DNA from: Sulfurimonas sp.
GTDB taxonomy: Bacteria; Campylobacterota; Campylobacteria; Campylobacterales; Sulfurimonadaceae
Direction: 5' to 3'
Assembly: GCA_027038255.1 (NCBI GenBank)
Contig: JALVXQ010000203.1
Span: 1 to 34,124 of the forward strand
DNA: 34,124 nucleotides
In this document: positions 6,148 through 13,346 of the stretch, piece by piece
How the letters are laid out: each line of letters starts with the position of its first letter
How positions within the stretch are numbered: position 1 is the first letter of the stretch
The notes under the pieces: model-generated
The model's input: the letters and a program-made list of their open reading frames with translations, nothing else
Database searches by the model: none
Told to the model about the DNA's origin: nothing
Program-made: the position numbers and the translations under genes

Positions 6148-9062
6148 GCGAATACCACCAATCAGAACTCCCAGCGATAGAGCTTTTCAAAAAGTTAAAT
6201 TATGAATACTTTGATGCCAAAGGCGAAATGTATGAGGTTGTGCTTGAAGAGAGACTAACAACTTCACTCAAAAAAATAAACCCTTGGCTGGGTGTTAACA
6301 ACCTTCAAAAAGTAGTTCGCAAACTCTTAGCTTCAAGCACGATGGGTAGCTCACTAATGGAGATAAACTCTGAAATCCATAAACTCATAACTCGTGCCGA
6401 TGCTCTCTCACTTAAACCTACACCAGATGAACACCCAAAGGCTGTAAAGTTTATAGACTATGACAATCTTGATAACAATGAGTTTCTTGTAGTAAATCAG
6501 ATGAAGTTTAAAGGCGAACGTGCTAACTCTATTCCTGATTTAGTAGTGTTTGTGAATGGACTTCCACTTGCTGTAATAGAAGCAAAAAACCAAAAGGTAG
6601 ATATAAGTGATATTGCTGATTTAGAGTATTATCAATCTAACTCCCCAAAACTGTTTCACTACAATCAAATAATAGGTGCTATAAATCGTATAAGTGGTTT
6701 ATATGGAACAATAGAAGCTTCAATGAAGTTCTACTCAAAATATAATGAGGTCGCATCTCCTGAGCTTATAGAACTTCTTGATAATGAACCAACACCACAA
6801 GATATTTTAATCTATAACCTATTTGAGAAGAGAAGATTTCTTGACATTGTTAAATACTTTGTAATTTTTGAAGTTGTTGAGGGTAGAACAATAAAAAAAC
6901 TACCAAGATACCAACAACTAAGAGCTGTTAATAAAATAGTTGATAGACTTAAAAATGAAAATCGTGGTGGTGTTGTCTGGCATACACAGGGAAGTGGTAA
7001 ATCTATAACTATGATTTATCTTGCTACAAAGCTCCGAGCTGCTACAAGTGGGTTTGACAATCCTACTATTTTGGTTTTAACCGATAGAACAGATTTAGAC
7101 AACCAAATAAGAAGCACTTTTAACAGAGTGGGCTTTGCAAATGTGAATCAAGCAAACTCAATCTCACACTTAAAGAGACTGCTAAAAGATAGCTATGGTA
7201 AAACACTTACTTCAACGATACAGAAGTTTCAAGAGAGAGCAGAAGAGAAAAAAGAAGTTGAAGTATTAAGTGATAAAGAAAATGTATTTGTTTTAATAGA
7301 TGAAGCCCACCGTTCGCAGTATGGACTAACAGCTTCGTATATGAGACAATCACTCCCAAATGCGAAGTTTATAGCCTTTACGGGAACACCGATAGACAAA
7401 GAGAACAAATCAACACTTCACGAGTTTTACGGTGGAGATTATATAGATAAATACACCATTAAACAATCAGTTGCCGATGGTAATACTCTACCAATATTTT
7501 ATGAAACAGGACTAAGTAAGTTTTTTATAAACAAAGAAGAGCTTGATGCAGAGTTTAAAAAATTATTTGGTAATGAGAGTGCTAAAAAACAAGCAATACT
7601 AAAAACTAAGGCTTCACAACTTGATAAAAATGCTACCCTTAGAGTTGAAGAGATAGCAAAAAGCATTGTAGAACACTATAAGAATAAGAGCTATTTAGAT
7701 GGCTTCAAAGCTATGGTAGTTTGTCATAACAGATACCAAGCAATAGCCTATAAAAAAGCATTTAACAAATTAGCAGAGCAAGGGGAAAATAGCTTCCAAT
7801 CAAAAGTTATAATGAGTTTTAACACGAAAAAAGACCCACAAGAGTTTTATGATTTAGCAACACCAGAAGCAGATATAAAACAAGCGATAGAAGATTTCAA
7901 ACTACCATTTGGAAATGAAAATGATAAAAGCCGTGCTGGAAGAAAACAATTTGATAATACTGCGTTTTTAATTGTAAGTGATATGCTACTAACGGGATAT
8001 GATGCTCCAATACTTCAAACTCTTTATGTAGATAAGATACTTAAAGAGCATAATCTTCTTCAAGCCATAGCTCGTGTTAATAGAACAAGAAAGGGTAAAA
8101 ATGCTGGATATGTAGTTGATTATGCTGGCATTACAAAACACCTTGTTGATGCCCTTGAAATATTTAGTGGAGATTTGAGAGTAAGTGATGTTATGGTAGA
8201 TATAGAGAGTGAAAAAACTGTTCTTGAAAATAGACACACTAAGCTTGTTAATTACTTCAAAAGTGTTAAGAAAAACAGAGAAACACAGAGAGATGATTTT
8301 ATACTTCAAGCCATAAATTATTTGAAGCCAGAAGATATAAAAGATAAGTTCAAAGAGCTGACAAGTGATTTTAACAAATCAATGGACATAGTGCTTCCCG
8401 ACTCTTTTGCTTCTAAATATGATTATGATTTTAAGTTGTTTAATGAAATAAAAATGATGGTAAGAGACCCAAAAGAGAAAATCACCCGCGCGGATAGTAA
8501 GAAGCTTCAAATGATTTTAGATGAACACCTTAGAGCTAATGGGATTGAGTATTTACTTGAAGAGGCTATTGATATAACTGATTATAAGAAGTTTCAAGAA
8601 GCACTTGTCAGAGAGGGAAAACACAACCCACTGGATAAAGCAAAAGCAATCATAAAAGCTAATGAAGAAGAGAACCCAGAGTTGGCACTTGAACTCTCTG
8701 AACTACTGGAGAAAAGATTAATTGATGCTAAGATAGACCGAAAACAAGCTGTTATAGATCTGTTTAGCGATATGGAAACAATTATCAATCGCCACAAAAA
8801 TAGATATAGCAGTGTTGGACTGAGTGATGTGAAGCATCTTGTAGTATATGATTTAGTAAAAGATTTATGTGATGAAGCAGATAAACTAACACTCGAAATA
8901 TTTGATACATTAAAAGAAGAACTAAAAACTCCTGCTGTACTGACTCAAAGTGATGCTCAAAAAGAGATGAGAAACTCTATTAAGCCACTGCTTGCTAAAT
9001 ATGGGGTAGATAAAAAAATGTCAAAAACAATAATTGCTAAGTTGGTAGAAACATTTGTATAG
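6144..9062 (+). CDS. hsdR: Type I restriction endonuclease subunit HsdR
   Basis: A 972-aa restriction and DNA-translocation subunit. The N-terminal PD-(D/E)xK nuclease shows PDLVVF (D132) and EAK (E146, K148). The superfamily 2 motor follows, with Walker A HTQGSGKS (280-287), LTDRTDLD, the DEAH box (386-389) with HRSQYG, FTGTP near 413, and a late motif LLQAIARVNRTRKGK. The helical C-terminal region assembles with HsdM. The motif set and subunit sizes look like the EcoR124I (type IC) group, which is inference. The gene starts on the toxin stop codon (ATGA), so its expression should depend on the toxin-antitoxin promoter and on translational coupling rather than on the hsdMS promoter. Confidence 0.95.
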   Translation: MSEYHQSELPAIELFKKLNYEYFDAKGEMYEVVLEERLTTSLKKINPWLGVNNLQKVVRKLLASSTMGSSLMEINSEIHKLITRADALSLKPTPDEHPKAVKFIDYDNLDNNEFLVVNQMKFKGERANSIPDLVVFVNGLPLAVIEAKNQKVDISDIADLEYYQSNSPKLFHYNQIIGAINRISGLYGTIEASMKFYSKYNEVASPELIELLDNEPTPQDILIYNLFEKRRFLDIVKYFVIFEVVEGRTIKKLPRYQQLRAVNKIVDRLKNENRGGVVWHTQGSGKSITMIYLATKLRAATSGFDNPTILVLTDRTDLDNQIRSTFNRVGFANVNQANSISHLKRLLKDSYGKTLTSTIQKFQERAEEKKEVEVLSDKENVFVLIDEAHRSQYGLTASYMRQSLPNAKFIAFTGTPIDKENKSTLHEFYGGDYIDKYTIKQSVADGNTLPIFYETGLSKFFINKEELDAEFKKLFGNESAKKQAILKTKASQLDKNATLRVEEIAKSIVEHYKNKSYLDGFKAMVVCHNRYQAIAYKKAFNKLAEQGENSFQSKVIMSFNTKKDPQEFYDLATPEADIKQAIEDFKLPFGNENDKSRAGRKQFDNTAFLIVSDMLLTGYDAPILQTLYVDKILKEHNLLQAIARVNRTRKGKNAGYVVDYAGITKHLVDALEIFSGDLRVSDVMVDIESEKTVLENRHTKLVNYFKSVKKNRETQRDDFILQAINYLKPEDIKDKFKELTSDFNKSMDIVLPDSFASKYDYDFKLFNEIKMMVRDPKEKITRADSKKLQMILDEHLRANGIEYLLEEAIDITDYKKFQEALVREGKHNPLDKAKAIIKANEEENPELALELSELLEKRLIDAKIDRKQAVIDLFSDMETIINRHKNRYSSVGLSDVKHLVVYDLVKDLCDEADKLTLEIFDTLKEELKTPAVLTQSDAQKEMRNSIKPLLAKYGVDKKMSKTIIAKLVETFV

Positions 9063-9753
9063 TGTAGAGTATGGCACTAAAAGTATTACATTTGATATAG
9101 AGCGCAAAGCAAATCTCAAAAATACCTATATCAATGTTGATACTAATGGGGTGCTTGTAAAAACAAATGATACCACCACCATAGAGCAAATTAACGAGAT
9201 GGTTCGTAATAAATCAGCTTGGATAAGTAAGAAGCTTGAACTATTCAAAGCTATAGCAATCAATAAAGACATTAGCACTGGTTCAAGACTTTATTATATG
9301 GGCAAGAGTTATTATGTTGAAATGATTGAAGATGAAACTGCTGAAATAATTATAATTAACTTCACTCACTCAAAATTTCATATAACTACACCACAAAAAT
9401 ATAGTGATGTTGAACTCAACAATGCCATTGAATACTTCTACAAGCAAAAAGCAATAGAAAAAATAATACCACTAACTAAAAAGTGGGCTCAGAAAATGGA
9501 AGTATTTCCAGAACACATAAGTTTTAGATACTCAAAAAACAGATGGGGAAGTTGTAGCTCAACTAATCGTATATCATTTAACTACCACCTTGTAAAACTA
9601 TCTTCTTCATTAATAGAGTATGTTGTGATACACGAATTAGCTCATATAACTTTTGAAAATCACTCTAAGGAGTTCTGGAAGTTGGTTTATAAACATCTTG
9701 CCGATTATAAAGTAAGAGAAGAAAAGATAAGAGTGTTTGAGAAGTTGATTTAA
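9055..9753 (+). CDS. YgjP/SprT-like zinc metallopeptidase (DUF45 family)
   Basis: The 232-aa protein carries the full family signature. RWGSCSS (163-169) is followed by HELAH (193-197) and the third zinc ligand in ENHSKEFW (H203). No signal peptide or membrane helix is present, so it should be cytoplasmic. The family (YgjP-like, DUF45) is often found next to type I restriction genes, but its role there is not established to my knowledge. The start is a TTG at 9055, overlapping the hsdR 3' end by 8 nt; no in-frame ATG occurs for the first 48 codons, so TTG is needed to keep the N-terminal beta domain. It is the last gene of the restriction island. Confidence 0.85.
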   Translation: MYSVEYGTKSITFDIERKANLKNTYINVDTNGVLVKTNDTTTIEQINEMVRNKSAWISKKLELFKAIAINKDISTGSRLYYMGKSYYVEMIEDETAEIIIINFTHSKFHITTPQKYSDVELNNAIEYFYKQKAIEKIIPLTKKWAQKMEVFPEHISFRYSKNRWGSCSSTNRISFNYHLVKLSSSLIEYVVIHELAHITFENHSKEFWKLVYKHLADYKVREEKIRVFEKLI

Positions 9754-9771
9754 TTAATGTAATAAATACCC

Positions 9772-9789
9772 TGTTCTAGGGTGTTCTAG
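9772..9789. repeat. Tandem TGTTCTAG repeat after the restriction island
   Basis: Two copies of TGTTCTAG lie exactly 10 bp apart in the 87-nt gap after the metallopeptidase gene. The first copy is also the loop side of a weak 5-bp stem (ACCCT/AGGGT). There is no following T tract, so a rho-independent terminator is not supported. Confidence 0.35.
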
Positions 9790-9816
9790 AGATATTTTAA
9801 GTGTAGATTTATATAC

Positions 9817-9837
9817 AAGAATTATACTATAATTCTT
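9817..9837 (+). promoter_or_regulatory. Perfect 10-1-10 palindrome covering a -10 box
   Basis: Arms AAGAATTATA and TATAATTCTT are perfect reverse complements around one base. The right arm begins with TATAAT (9828-9833), only 7 nt before the ATG at 9841, so transcription from it would start at or next to the start codon. It may be an operator, a bidirectional promoter core, or both. Confidence 0.5.
9819..9832. repeat. 14-bp direct repeat, right copy flanking the restriction island
   Basis: GAATTATACTATAA matches 2613-2626 perfectly. The outer genes on both sides (minus strand left, plus strand right) use this sequence as their apparent promoter. Confidence 0.6.
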
Positions 9838-9840
9838 CCT

Positions 9841-10602
9841 ATGATTTATATAGTTTTTATGATTTTTACACTCTTAGTTTTGATTTTTGTTTTTTATCAG
9901 TGGCAGTATTTTATGATTTTTTCTCCTCTGTATTATAGAGAGGAGCCTCTATGTGAAGCATGCAGACTTTTGAGTATTACAACAGAGGATGGCGTGGAGC
10001 TTGAAGGGGTCGTCTATGAACCCCAAAATTATAAAAACAGACTGCTTGTTTTTGTCGGCAGAAGCCATGATGCTGTAGGGCTTATCAACCGATTTGCAAA
10101 TCTCTATCCACATACGCAGATAATTACATTTAATTACCGCGCTTATGGTAAAAGCGGCGGTGTGGCAAGTGAGAAGAATTTCTTACAAGACGGTCTGAAA
10201 ATTGCACAGCTTGTCAAAAAGAATTATGGAGATTTTTATCTGCTTGGGTTTTCTATAGGTTCGAGTGTTGCAGCTTATGTGGCATCTAAAGTGAATGTGA
10301 AAGGGCTGTTTTTAGTCGGAGCTTTTGACTCCATTGCATCTGTAGCTACAAAAAAATTTGGCATAAATCTCTCAGCTATGCTAAGATACAAGTTTAATAC
10401 AAAAAAGTTTATGCAAAATGTAGATGCACCGACCTATCTGTTTGTCAGCAAAGATGATGAACTGACATATATAGAAAATGCCCGTGTGCTGAAAAATAGT
10501 ATTAAAAATCTTGTTCATTACATTGAGTTTGATGCTTTAGCACATAAAGACCTTCTGTGGGATGAGAGAACAGTGGCAAAAATAAAGGAAGTGATAGAGT
10601 GA
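9841..10602 (+). CDS. Membrane-anchored alpha/beta hydrolase (BEM46/YfhR-like)
   Basis: The 253-aa protein starts with a membrane helix (residues 1-28) and then an alpha/beta hydrolase domain. The nucleophile elbow is GFSIGSS (Ser138), after the oxyanion-side segment FNYRAYGKSGG (97-107). A late Asp in SKDDELTY and His in ALAHKDLLW complete the likely triad. The substrate is unknown; relatives are serine esterases facing either side of the membrane. There is no ribosome binding site before the ATG, and a TATAAT ends 7 nt upstream, suggesting a leaderless mRNA. It overlaps the ElyC/YdcF-like gene (TGATG) and should be co-transcribed with it. Confidence 0.8.
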   Translation: MIYIVFMIFTLLVLIFVFYQWQYFMIFSPLYYREEPLCEACRLLSITTEDGVELEGVVYEPQNYKNRLLVFVGRSHDAVGLINRFANLYPHTQIITFNYRAYGKSGGVASEKNFLQDGLKIAQLVKKNYGDFYLLGFSIGSSVAAYVASKVNVKGLFLVGAFDSIASVATKKFGINLSAMLRYKFNTKKFMQNVDAPTYLFVSKDDELTYIENARVLKNSIKNLVHYIEFDALAHKDLLWDERTVAKIKEVIE

Positions 10603-11354
10603 TGGACTTAGGATTTTTACTGAAAAAGTTTATATCGTTTTTTATTGAACCGGTTGGTTTGGTTTTAACACTCTTAGTATTTGGCATCTACTATTTTTAT
10701 GTAAAAAATGAAAACAGAGCTGAGAAGTTTTTTCTCTCGTCCTTTTTACTGCTTTTTCTTTTTGCGTATCCTCCTTTTGCAAACTATCTGGTGTCTGGAT
10801 TGGAAGATCAATATACAAAGTATGATTATAAACAAGATGTCGCATACATTCATGTTTTAGGTAACAGCCATGATACCGATGCAGCACAGCCTATCTCTTC
10901 ACAAATCAGTGATGCAGGTGTCAAAAGGGTCATAGAAGGCATCATAATCCATAATCATACGCCAAACTCTAAAATAATTTTTACAGGCTATGAAGGAAAG
11001 ACAGATCTCAGCAATGCACAGATGAATGCATCTTTGGCTCAAGAGTTAAATGTCTCACGCAGTGACATTCTCATCAATCCACTGCCTAAAGATACAAAAG
11101 AGGAAGCTCTTTTTACAAAAACAGTAGTGGGTAAAGCACCTTTTGTTCTTGTAACTTCAGCTTCACATATGCCGCGTGCGATGATGCTCTTTAAATCTCT
11201 CGGAATGCACCCCATAGCCGCACCGACAAACTTTTACAAAACTGCTTTTAGAGGGTATCTGCGTGCACCTGATGCACATGCTCTGTATATCTCTACCCTT
11301 GCAATTCATGAATATCTTGGAATTGCCTGGGCGAAGTTAAAGTCTCTTGTTTAA
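10602..11354 (+). CDS. ElyC/YdcF-family (DUF218) envelope protein
   Basis: The 250-aa protein has two N-terminal membrane helices (about 15-32 and 42-62) followed by a DUF218 domain. The domain shows DVAYIHVLGN near residue 80, KIIFTGYEGKTDLSNAQ near 130, and VTSASHMPRAMMLFKSLG near 185. The family includes ElyC, needed for envelope integrity and lipid carrier metabolism in E. coli, and YdcF. The exact reaction is not settled. ATG 10602 is used, overlapping the preceding stop as TGATG. The 3' end shares its stop region with the convergent ferritin-like gene (4-nt overlap). Confidence 0.8.
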   Translation: MDLGFLLKKFISFFIEPVGLVLTLLVFGIYYFYVKNENRAEKFFLSSFLLLFLFAYPPFANYLVSGLEDQYTKYDYKQDVAYIHVLGNSHDTDAAQPISSQISDAGVKRVIEGIIIHNHTPNSKIIFTGYEGKTDLSNAQMNASLAQELNVSRSDILINPLPKDTKEEALFTKTVVGKAPFVLVTSASHMPRAMMLFKSLGMHPIAAPTNFYKTAFRGYLRAPDAHALYISTLAIHEYLGIAWAKLKSLV

Positions 11355-12157
11355 AGAAGCTTTTTCATCAGTTCGATGTGATAGCTCTCTTGATAATTGA
11401 TAAAGTCAAAGAACTTGGAGAGTTTTTCATCTTTTATGGAGTCACTCAGCTCTTTACACATCTCTTTTGCCGCCTCTTCTTCATTAATACCATCTTTTAT
11501 AAACTGGTCTAAATCTTTGACAACATAGGTCATTTCATGCAGCTCACGCGGTAGTGCTAAGATGCCAAGACGAGCCATCATATTTCCAAAAGATTTGAGG
11601 TGAAAATGCGACTCATCTACTAAGTCCTGAAAAACATTAAAATGCAAAATATTTTTTGTGCGCGGTTGCATGTAGGCATAGACTAAAATGAGTTCATACT
11701 CTTTGTAAGATTCGGCAAAGAGAAAAAGTGTCAATGCATCAATTTGTGTTTGGTCCAGATCTTCCCACTTGCGCGCCATATTAAAAGCGGTTACCTCTGC
11801 ATCATTGTTCTTGTCGGCTAAAAGTTCAGAGATATATTGTAAAAGATAGCTGTCATCTGCTTTTATTCTCTCGCCCAAGATTGTTTGAGGGTAATGCTCT
11901 TGTATAGCATTGACTTCATCTGCTAAAGCTTGGAGTATTGCAAAATTACTCTCACGTTTAAGCAGAACCATATCTCTGTCATAGTTGTAAGTTTCTGCAT
12001 TCTCAAGTATCTCATTTCCAAGCCATTTCATATGGCGAAAAGCAATTTGTGAAAAGTCATACAAACGTGATTTTATCGCTTCATCATTAATCGCAAAAGA
12101 TGCGAAAAGAGTGCTGAGCCACAGTTCATGCTTTTTTTGATATGTTTTATTGAACAT
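11351..12157 (-). CDS. Ferritin-like helical protein, probable iron-binding
   Basis: A 268-aa, almost wholly alpha-helical, soluble protein. It has several Glu/His patterns suited to a di-iron helical bundle: FRHMKWLGNEILENAE near residue 40, FAESYKEYEL near 147, DESHFHLKSFG near 180 and YQESYHIELM near 255. The ExxH pairs are the reason for the ferritin-like call; the exact family is not recognised. The start overlaps the end of the IscU-like gene by 11 nt, so the two are translationally coupled. This suggests a role in iron supply or protection for Fe-S cluster assembly, which is inference. It is the last gene of the long minus-strand operon. Confidence 0.6.
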   Translation of the reverse strand: MFNKTYQKKHELWLSTLFASFAINDEAIKSRLYDFSQIAFRHMKWLGNEILENAETYNYDRDMVLLKRESNFAILQALADEVNAIQEHYPQTILGERIKADDSYLLQYISELLADKNNDAEVTAFNMARKWEDLDQTQIDALTLFLFAESYKEYELILVYAYMQPRTKNILHFNVFQDLVDESHFHLKSFGNMMARLGILALPRELHEMTYVVKDLDQFIKDGINEEEAAKEMCKELSDSIKDEKLSKFFDFINYQESYHIELMKKLL

Positions 12158-12620
12158 TTTTTTCTCCTTCTTCTTGGGGAACTTCGCAGCTCTCTTTCAT
12201 TTTTAAAACATGTAACTCTTCATCTTCATCCTGTTCTTTGTTCTCTCTGTTTTTGAGTGAAGCGACAAAAGCAGTAAAGACAATATCAGCACAGACCTGT
12301 TGCTGCGCAGAGAGTTTTCCGAGTTTGTCGTGCATCTTTTGTACTGCTTTTTGTGCGTAATCCGTATCATTTCCCAGTATCATCTCTGTAAACATAGAAC
12401 CAATGACGACTGTGTCTTGACAGCCGTTTGTGGCGAACTTTACATCTTTGATGATGTCACCATCGAGATTTGTGTAAAAGATAACATACTCTTTCGTTTT
12501 TTCATCGAGTGCCACTCCAACACCATCAGCATCATCGAGTTTTCCGTAATTTTTTGGATACATCAGATGCTCAAGTGCTTCAGGGCTCATCCCTTCAGGC
12601 ATTTTTACATTTTCAAACAT
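12147..12620 (-). CDS. IscU/NifU-like Fe-S cluster scaffold, variant
   Basis: The 157-aa protein matches IscU/NifU-N over residues 15-125: HLMYPKNYGKLDDADGVG, then KFATNGCQDTVVIGSMFTEMILG, then QQQVCADIVFTAFVASL. Two cysteines, C67 and C110, sit where IscU has its second and third ligands. The first ligand motif (ACGD) is missing; the region reads GVALDEKTKEYV. A C-terminal acidic extension (NKEQDEDEE) adds a cysteine (C145). It may be a specialised scaffold or carrier rather than the main one. It overlaps the ferritin-like gene. The upstream truA stop is 15 nt away, so it belongs to the same operon. Confidence 0.75.
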   Translation of the reverse strand: MFENVKMPEGMSPEALEHLMYPKNYGKLDDADGVGVALDEKTKEYVIFYTNLDGDIIKDVKFATNGCQDTVVIGSMFTEMILGNDTDYAQKAVQKMHDKLGKLSAQQQVCADIVFTAFVASLKNRENKEQDEDEELHVLKMKESCEVPQEEGEKNVQ

Positions 12621-12635
12621 AGTAATCCTTTGTGT

Positions 12636-13346
12636 TCAGTATTTTATTTTTGCAAGATAAAGCCCATTTGGCGGAGCTAAATCTACTTTATGATTTTTAT
12701 CTGTTAATTTTTCTTTGAGCTCTTTTTCATTGAGTTGCAGCAGTGCTCCAACCATCATACGAATCTGACTTCTTAAAAAGCCGTTTGCCTCAAAGTTTAG
12801 TATTATATACCCTTTGTGCTTATATGCAAATGCTTTGTAGATAATTCTAATGGTACTTTTTTCATCACTGCCATTTTTTTTAAAGTGTTTGAAATCATGC
12901 TTACCAACAAAAAGCTGTATTTTTCGATTTAAATTTTGCATATTGACTTCTTGGGTAATCGATGTTACAAAATCAGCTTCAAAAGGCGTGAGCATACCCT
13001 CTTTTATGATGTAACGGTAGACTCTTGTTTTTGCACTGTATCTTGCATGAAAATCATCAGAAACATAGGTGACTTTTTTTACTCGGATGGAAGAGGGGAG
13101 CATAAGATTGAGTACACGTTTGAGTTTTTTTATGTCACTCCAGTAAGGCGGCAGGTCAAAATGACATACCTGTCCTGTTGCATGCACACCTTTGTCGGTT
13201 CTGCCGCTTGGCATGACTCTTTGTTGTATGCCAAGTTCTAAGAGTACCTTTTCAAAGAGTCCAAAAATAGTATTTTGAAACTCTTTTTGAATCTGTGAAC
13301 CGAGATAGTGGGTGCCATTGTAAGAGAGGGTAACTGCTACTCGCAT
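12636..13346 (-). CDS. truA: tRNA pseudouridine synthase A
   Basis: Converts U38-40 of tRNA anticodon arms to pseudouridine. The 236-aa protein shows YNGTHYLGSQIQ near the N terminus, the catalytic aspartate in GRTDKGVHATGQ (about residue 48) and the C-terminal FLRSQIRMMVGAL motif. The ORF track begins 18 codons earlier, but the ATG at 13346 overlaps the stop of the upstream lptG-like gene (TAATG) and gives the standard N terminus MRVAVTLSYNG. The gene is slightly short for the family but complete. It is in the order uppS, prepilin peptidase, permease, truA known from Campylobacter. Confidence 0.95.
   Translation of the reverse strand: MRVAVTLSYNGTHYLGSQIQKEFQNTIFGLFEKVLLELGIQQRVMPSGRTDKGVHATGQVCHFDLPPYWSDIKKLKRVLNLMLPSSIRVKKVTYVSDDFHARYSAKTRVYRYIIKEGMLTPFEADFVTSITQEVNMQNLNRKIQLFVGKHDFKHFKKNGSDEKSTIRIIYKAFAYKHKGYIILNFEANGFLRSQIRMMVGALLQLNEKELKEKLTDKNHKVDLAPPNGLYLAKIKY

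Noticed and set aside
2593-9840. Prophage or transposon carrying the restriction genes
   Set aside because: No integrase, transposase, phage gene or tRNA attachment site was seen; only the 14-bp edge repeats support insertion.
12300-12680. Plus-strand 126-aa ORF
   Set aside because: Lies antisense over the IscU-like gene and the truA end; Cys-, Phe- and His-rich nonsense composition and no ribosome binding site.
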